A DNA stretch of 10,000 nt from Penaeus vannamei (lineage: Eukaryota; Arthropoda; Malacostraca; Decapoda; Penaeidae): positions 32,190,252 to 32,200,251 of the forward strand of contig NC_091568.1 in the NCBI RefSeq assembly GCF_042767895.1, given 5' to 3'. The notes under the pieces were generated by a model, which saw nothing but the letters and a program-made list of their open reading frames with translations, searched no databases and had not been told where the DNA came from. The translations under genes were made by a program, and so were the position numbers. Positions 8,701 through 10,000 of the stretch are shown here, one piece after another; the first letter of the stretch is position 1, and every line of letters starts with the position of its first letter.

Positions 8701-9956
8701 ATTCTTTGATATCTGCCTTCACCTGGTGACGTACTGCAATTCTCTTTCCATTTTTCCTGACAGCATTTTCTTCTTTTAACCCACTAACAACGGCTGTCCC
8801 ACATATGAGACACCCGAAAAAATAAACATTGCCAGGCGTCCCGCCAATGTGACACTGTATTGGGGCTCGTGCTCCGACACAGCAGCGGGCCGCGATTTTG
8901 TAGCCGCCCGGAATCATTTATTTTTGGCTTCAAAATATACCGGCATTACTGTTACTTTCTTCCTTAATTTGCATTACAATTTTTTCTCCCTCTTACAAAT
9001 GCAAGTGCACTAGCACGCCCGCACGCACGCACGCACGCACGCACGCACTCACTCACTCACTCACTCACTCACTCACTCACTCACTCACTCACTCACTCAC
9101 TCACTCACTCACTCACTCACTCACTCACTCACTCACTCACTCACTCACTCACTCACTCACTCACTCACTCACTCACTCACGCACGCACGCACGCACGCAC
9201 GCACTCACTCACTCACTCACTCACTCACTCACTCACTCACTCACTCACTCTCCCTTTATTTGACTGACTGACTAATTGAATGACATACTCACTCACTCTG
9301 TGGCTATGTTGAGCATTACTTTTTCACAAATGAAATGCAAGAAACTAAAAATGGGAAGAAAATACAATTCTACTCACCTGTCTGAGTTTCTCCAGTTCTT
9401 TACTAAACTGTGTTAGTAACGCCTCGTACTCTTTATCCAGCAAGTGCTTGTGGTTCTCCATCTCAACCCGGCACTTTTCTTCAAGCTTTAGGAAAACAGG
9501 TGAAAAAAAATGTTAACTAATCTTTTCTTTTGTTCTTTCACACAACAAAGTCTTAATATCACTAGTAATCAATATTTCCATTTCCTGACTGACAACTGCG
9601 TGCAAACAGTGGCTTGTATGAATGAGATACCTACAAAAAGATTTCTCTCTCCAACTCCCCTTCCCTGCTTACTGTTTTCCTAACTAATCTGCACTCCTGA
9701 TATTTTAAGAACCTTATAAAAACAAATAGTACTGCTACAATCACAAGAATGAACACTACTACAACTGCAAATACCTGTCAGATTCAGAGCTTACCTTGGC
9801 TTGAGCACGTTGGTGTTCTTGCCGCATGCGCTTGTATCCAGACATAGCAGCATGCATGTCCTCCTGAAGATGCTCCTTTTGCTGTTTGCTGACAATGGAC
9901 GTCGTCTTTATGGTTGCAAAGTTGCTGTTTCCCTGGTCGCCAAGGTTGCCACTCGG
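2651..9956 (-). CDS. Tao: TAO kinase, C-terminal coiled-coil half (spliced, 9 exons, 5'-partial)
   Basis: TAO kinases are STE20-family serine/threonine kinases. Known family roles are activation of MAP2K3/6-p38 signalling, phosphorylation of Hippo/MST, and control of microtubules and the cell cortex. Joining nine minus-strand exons gives 493 residues plus a TGA stop with no internal stop. They collinearly match the C-terminal half of TAOK1 as I recall it: FATIK, SGYKRMRQEHQ, TPKK, RKFRRR, KREQQ, HQTELSSQ, ERELRKKH, QQPKSLK, the TPK...RLK...RKLA segment, AEMLQRQSLRLDE, RVALRR, and a terminal FDNESVRLGF. Every junction is GT-AG; phases are 0,0,2,0,0,0,0,2. The sequence is almost all charged, Gln/Glu/Lys/Arg-rich helix, as in the TAO coiled coils that mediate self-association and autoinhibition. 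The kinase domain lies upstream, outside the window. The paralogue class cannot be fixed. An arthropod single-copy Tao is favoured because the tail contains SMLSL. Confidence 0.96.
2911..3029 (-). CDS. Tao: TAO kinase exon H (residues 423-461 plus split codon 462)
   Basis: This exon has 119 nt, starts in phase 0 and ends after two bases (AG) of a Ser codon. The acceptor is ..cctcataacag|ATG and the donor TTTAG|GTAAGA. It encodes MSEEIARFQREKQERIRLMQ then EKQARELEEFDNESVRLGF. The family counterpart is [20 protein letters not shown], then RQAREIEAFDSESMRLGFS. The terminal FDxESxRxGFS box ends the conserved TAO coiled-coil region. The GTAAG donor overlaps an in-frame TAA: if unspliced, the reading frame gives Arg and then stop right after LGF. 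Confidence 0.95.
3203..3364 (-). CDS. Tao: TAO kinase exon G (window residues 369-422)
   Basis: This exon has 54 codons, phase 0 at both ends. The acceptor is ..tttaatcttcag|GTA and the donor CAAAAG|GTCAGA. It encodes VIEQQQLSEKLDRELEMLTE, YQTRNRQHAEAQRDREKREL and DERVALRRTLLQQK. The vertebrate counterpart is the second coiled coil ([44 protein letters not shown]). EAQRDRE and RVALRR are the anchor motifs. The following intron is short, 173 bp. Confidence 0.95.
3365..4700 (-). other. Intron 6 (between exons F and G), no gene content
   Basis: This 1336-bp GT-AG intron is AT-rich with many short A or T homopolymers (for example near 3425-3465, 4163-4175 and 4281-4293) and a short CTA repeat near 4201. 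I see no ORF of interest, no repeat shared with introns 3 or 4, and no RNA gene. Confidence 0.85.
4701..4934 (-). CDS. Tao: TAO kinase exon F (window residues 291-368)
   Basis: This exon has 78 codons, phase 0 at both ends. The acceptor is ..gatctttgttgcag|CAA and the donor CAG|GTGTGT. It encodes QKEIEIRRQFRDTINIQRQQ, YKEYKAQILSKTPKDEQ, KRLKDDQRRKLAMLADQYEQ and SIAEMLQRQSLRLDESQ. It closely follows vertebrate [57 protein letters not shown] and EMLSTQALRLDEAQ. This is the most conserved stretch of the window and the start of the second TAO coiled coil. Joining exon E's SLK to QKEIEIRRQF reproduces [13 protein letters not shown] and decides the acceptor over another AG 13 bases upstream. Confidence 0.97.
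4935..5423 (-). other. Intron 5 (between exons E and F), no gene content
   Basis: This 489-bp intron is AT-rich, with donor GTATGA and acceptor TTGCAG. The plus-strand open frames here are short Lys/Asn-rich translations of A-rich DNA and show no family resemblance. Nothing else is visible. Confidence 0.85.
5424..5540 (-). CDS. Tao: TAO kinase exon E (window residues 252-290)
   Basis: This exon has 39 codons, phase 0 at both ends. The acceptor is ..ctctttacag|ATG and the donor TTAAAA|GTATGA. It encodes MNKQHQTELSSQHEYMKRVE then RELRKKHALQQKQQPKSLK. The vertebrate equivalents are [25 protein letters not shown] and QQPKSLK. Conservation of QQPKSLK up to the junction fixes the donor. If the intron is retained, translation ends two codons later (Val, then TGA). 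Confidence 0.96.
5795..5935. repeat. Pyrimidine-rich stretch with CT repeat
   Basis: A long T/C-rich stretch on the plus strand contains nine T and a CT dinucleotide run at about 5857-5878. It directly precedes the left end of repeat copy 1. On the transcript strand it is purine-rich and intronic (intron 4). Confidence 0.7.
5941..6627. mobile_element. Interspersed repeat copy 1, piggyBac-like non-autonomous element (TTAA to TTAA)
   Basis: The 687-bp sequence lies in intron 4. It begins TTAACCCCTACAATTTGGAT and ends ACTGGATCCACCAGGTTAA, so both ends carry TTAA with C/G-rich neighbours. Read inward from the other end, it starts TTAACCTGGTGGATCC, an imperfect match of the left end. The body aligns along its length with 7091-7788; shared blocks include GCATTATTTCCATC, TGTGGAATGTAA, GACTGGAAGAG, GGCCAGGG, CATCTGGATAAA and AGGGGAGGCA. 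There is no transposase-sized ORF. TTAA ends with CCC starts are the hallmark of piggyBac-type elements; the class is an inference, the repeat itself is seen directly. It ends 44 bases from the donor of exon D. Confidence 0.72.
6672..6945 (-). CDS. Tao: TAO kinase exon D (split codon 160 to residue 251)
   Basis: This exon has 274 nt, the largest in the window: one base completing the split Gln codon, then 91 codons, ending in phase 0. The acceptor is ..gtcttatcacag|GAG and the donor CAG|GTAAG. It encodes SQKEYLKASERQEEQKLVQQ, then EYLQLETRKFRRRGLL, KEELTKREQQLEAAHSMLLR and DLEYRQQRAIHALKEEQ. The vertebrate counterparts are [36 protein letters not shown] and ELEFRHLNTIQKMRCE. RKFRRR followed by the KREQQ segment is the core TAO signature. 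Because the length is 3n+1, losing this exon alone shifts frame. It sits between two same-direction copies of one repeat, about 45 bases downstream and 145 bases upstream in transcript terms. Confidence 0.96.
6990..7024. repeat. TA dinucleotide run followed by two poly-T runs
   Basis: A short TA run is followed by about 13 T, CC and about 9 T on the plus strand, 45 bases upstream of the exon D acceptor in transcript terms. On the transcript strand it is A-rich and so does not supply the polypyrimidine tract. Confidence 0.8.
7091..7788. mobile_element. Interspersed repeat copy 2, same family and orientation
   Basis: The roughly 698-bp sequence lies in intron 3 and begins TTAACCCCTATGATCCGGAT. 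Its right end reads GCATCCGGATCTAGGTAC, so GATCCGGATG occurs at both ends in inverted orientation. These are clearer terminal inverted repeats than in copy 1. The final TTAA seen in copy 1 corresponds to TACT here, so the right flank is mutated or the end was lost. Divergence from copy 1 is substantial, with many CpG to TpG/CpA differences and small indels, so both are old. An 81-codon minus-strand open frame inside it has no recognisable similarity and is not called a gene. Confidence 0.7.
7935..8001. repeat. Degenerate TTTG/CT low-complexity repeat
   Basis: This intron 3 stretch has imperfect TTTG units followed by TCTCTCTCTC on the plus strand. The overlapping open frames translate it as Phe/Leu/Val-rich peptides of low complexity, which I do not regard as coding. 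Confidence 0.7.
8330..8538 (-). CDS. Tao: TAO kinase exon C (window residues 91-159 plus split codon 160)
   Basis: This exon has 209 nt, starts in phase 0 and ends after two bases of a Gln codon (CA|GTATGT). The acceptor is ..tttctattgccag|AAA. Residues begin KHEKEQEKKLDS, matching KHQAAMEKEAK of vertebrate TAOK. They continue through ELKHFQSQYKKQYKENIEKW to the helix-breaking SQDPNTPKKQREAQLQ, which corresponds to NENQSTPKKEKQEWLSKQ. The conserved TPKK turn marks a break in the long helix. The GTATGT donor is the only GT that both fits the consensus and keeps frame with exon D. Reading through gives a short unrelated tail and a stop. Confidence 0.94.
8776..8930. mobile_element. Possible TTAACCC-ended repeat fragment, GC-rich insert in intron 2
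   Basis: The left edge reads TTAACCCACTAACAACGGC, followed by a near-palindrome TGTCCCACATATGAGACA. The rest is CpG-containing and GC-rich up to about 8912, in strong contrast with the AT-rich intron around it. The abrupt composition change and TTAACCC start suggest a second, unrelated piggyBac-type MITE fragment. I could not find a convincing inverted right end, so the right boundary is approximate. A 72-codon minus-strand open frame crossing it has no recognised similarity and looks incidental. Confidence 0.4.
9021..9248. repeat. Compound tetranucleotide microsatellite (GCAC)7(TCAC)33(GCAC)6(TCAC)11
   Basis: The array is 228 bp of perfect 4-bp units in constant register on the plus strand: seven GCAC (9021-9048), thirty-three TCAC (9049-9180), six GCAC (9181-9204) and eleven TCAC (9205-9248). 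Degenerate satellites flank it (GCACGCCC before; three TGAC units and further TCAC units after, to about 9298). It lies in intron 2, with its nearest edge 129 bases downstream of the exon B donor. On the transcript strand the TCAC blocks read (GTGA)n. The long uninterrupted block implies high length polymorphism. Confidence 0.97.
9378..9485 (-). CDS. Tao: TAO kinase exon B (window residues 55-90)
   Basis: This exon has 36 codons, phase 0 at both ends, so it could be skipped without a frameshift. The acceptor is ..ttttcctaaag|CTT and the donor CAG|GTGAGT. The product runs LEEKCRVEMENHKHLLDKEY then EALLTQFSKELEKLRQ. It aligns with vertebrate [21 protein letters not shown]...EMEKLIKKHQ in the first coiled coil. 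The donor hexamer GTGAGT is identical to the unit repeated in the microsatellite starting about 130 bases downstream in the same intron. Confidence 0.94.
9795..9956 (-). CDS. Tao: TAO kinase exon A (window residues 1-54)
   Basis: This exon has 54 codons, phase 0 at both ends. The acceptor reads ..ataacacag|CCG and the donor AAG|GTAAG, a strong consensus. It starts with a Gly/Ser/Asn-rich linker (PSGNLGDQGNSN), followed by FATIKTTSIVSKQQ and MSGYKRMRQEHQ. These correspond to the vertebrate TAOK segments FATIRTASLVTRQ and MSGYKRMRRQHQ, where the first coiled coil begins after the low-complexity linker behind the kinase domain. The SGYKRMR motif is the most recognisable residue string here. The upstream exon, and with it the kinase domain, is outside the window, so the phase at the 5' edge rests on the match to the family. 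Confidence 0.93.
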
Positions 9957-10000
9957 CTGTGTTATGAGAGATATATCTTAAATGATATGTTTAACTTTTG

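Noticed and set aside
8699..8917. 72-codon minus-strand open frame with several Cys residues
   Set aside because: It spans the GC-rich insert and its AT-rich flank. Cys spacing fits no zinc-binding pattern I recognise, and no splice context supports an exon.

Overview
The window is eukaryotic, intron-rich and AT-rich. Read on the minus strand, it carries the 3' half of one protein-coding gene, a TAO-family (STE20-type) serine/threonine kinase (TAOK1/2/3 in vertebrates, Tao in Drosophila). Nine coding exons can be placed to the base by GT-AG junctions that keep frame throughout. They total 1482 nt: 493 residues plus a stop codon. The residues cover the C-terminal coiled-coil half of the kinase. 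The catalytic domain lies upstream, beyond position 10000. The C-terminal tail contains SMLSL, as recalled for the Drosophila Tao tail and unlike the vertebrate tails. With the intron structure, long microsatellite and TTAA-ended repeats, this suggests an arthropod, perhaps a crustacean. That placement is an inference.

Layout from high to low coordinates, which is the transcript direction: coding exons at 9956-9795, 9485-9378, 8538-8330, 6945-6672, 5540-5424, 4934-4701, 3364-3203, 3029-2911 and 2747-2651 (stop codon at 2653-2651). Intron 2 holds a 228-bp compound tetranucleotide array and a short GC-rich insert that begins TTAACCC. Introns 3 and 4 each hold one copy of a roughly 690-bp diverged interspersed repeat. 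Both copies lie in the same direction and bracket the 274-nt exon. Their ends look like a non-autonomous piggyBac-type element (TTAA, CCC start, imperfect terminal inverted repeats). The remaining introns hold only low-complexity A/T sequence.

Positions 1-2650 lie 3' of the stop codon and contain no recognisable gene on either strand. This stretch is 3' UTR and/or intergenic sequence. It has no AATAAA on the transcript strand, only one ATTAAA variant.

No operon, CRISPR, phage or bacterial system is present. The most interesting structures are the intronic (GTGA)n array, which on the transcript strand repeats the gene's own donor hexamer dozens of times; the pair of direct repeats around a frame-critical exon; and two possible alternative C-termini (a tandem 3' splice site and a donor that creates a stop on retention).
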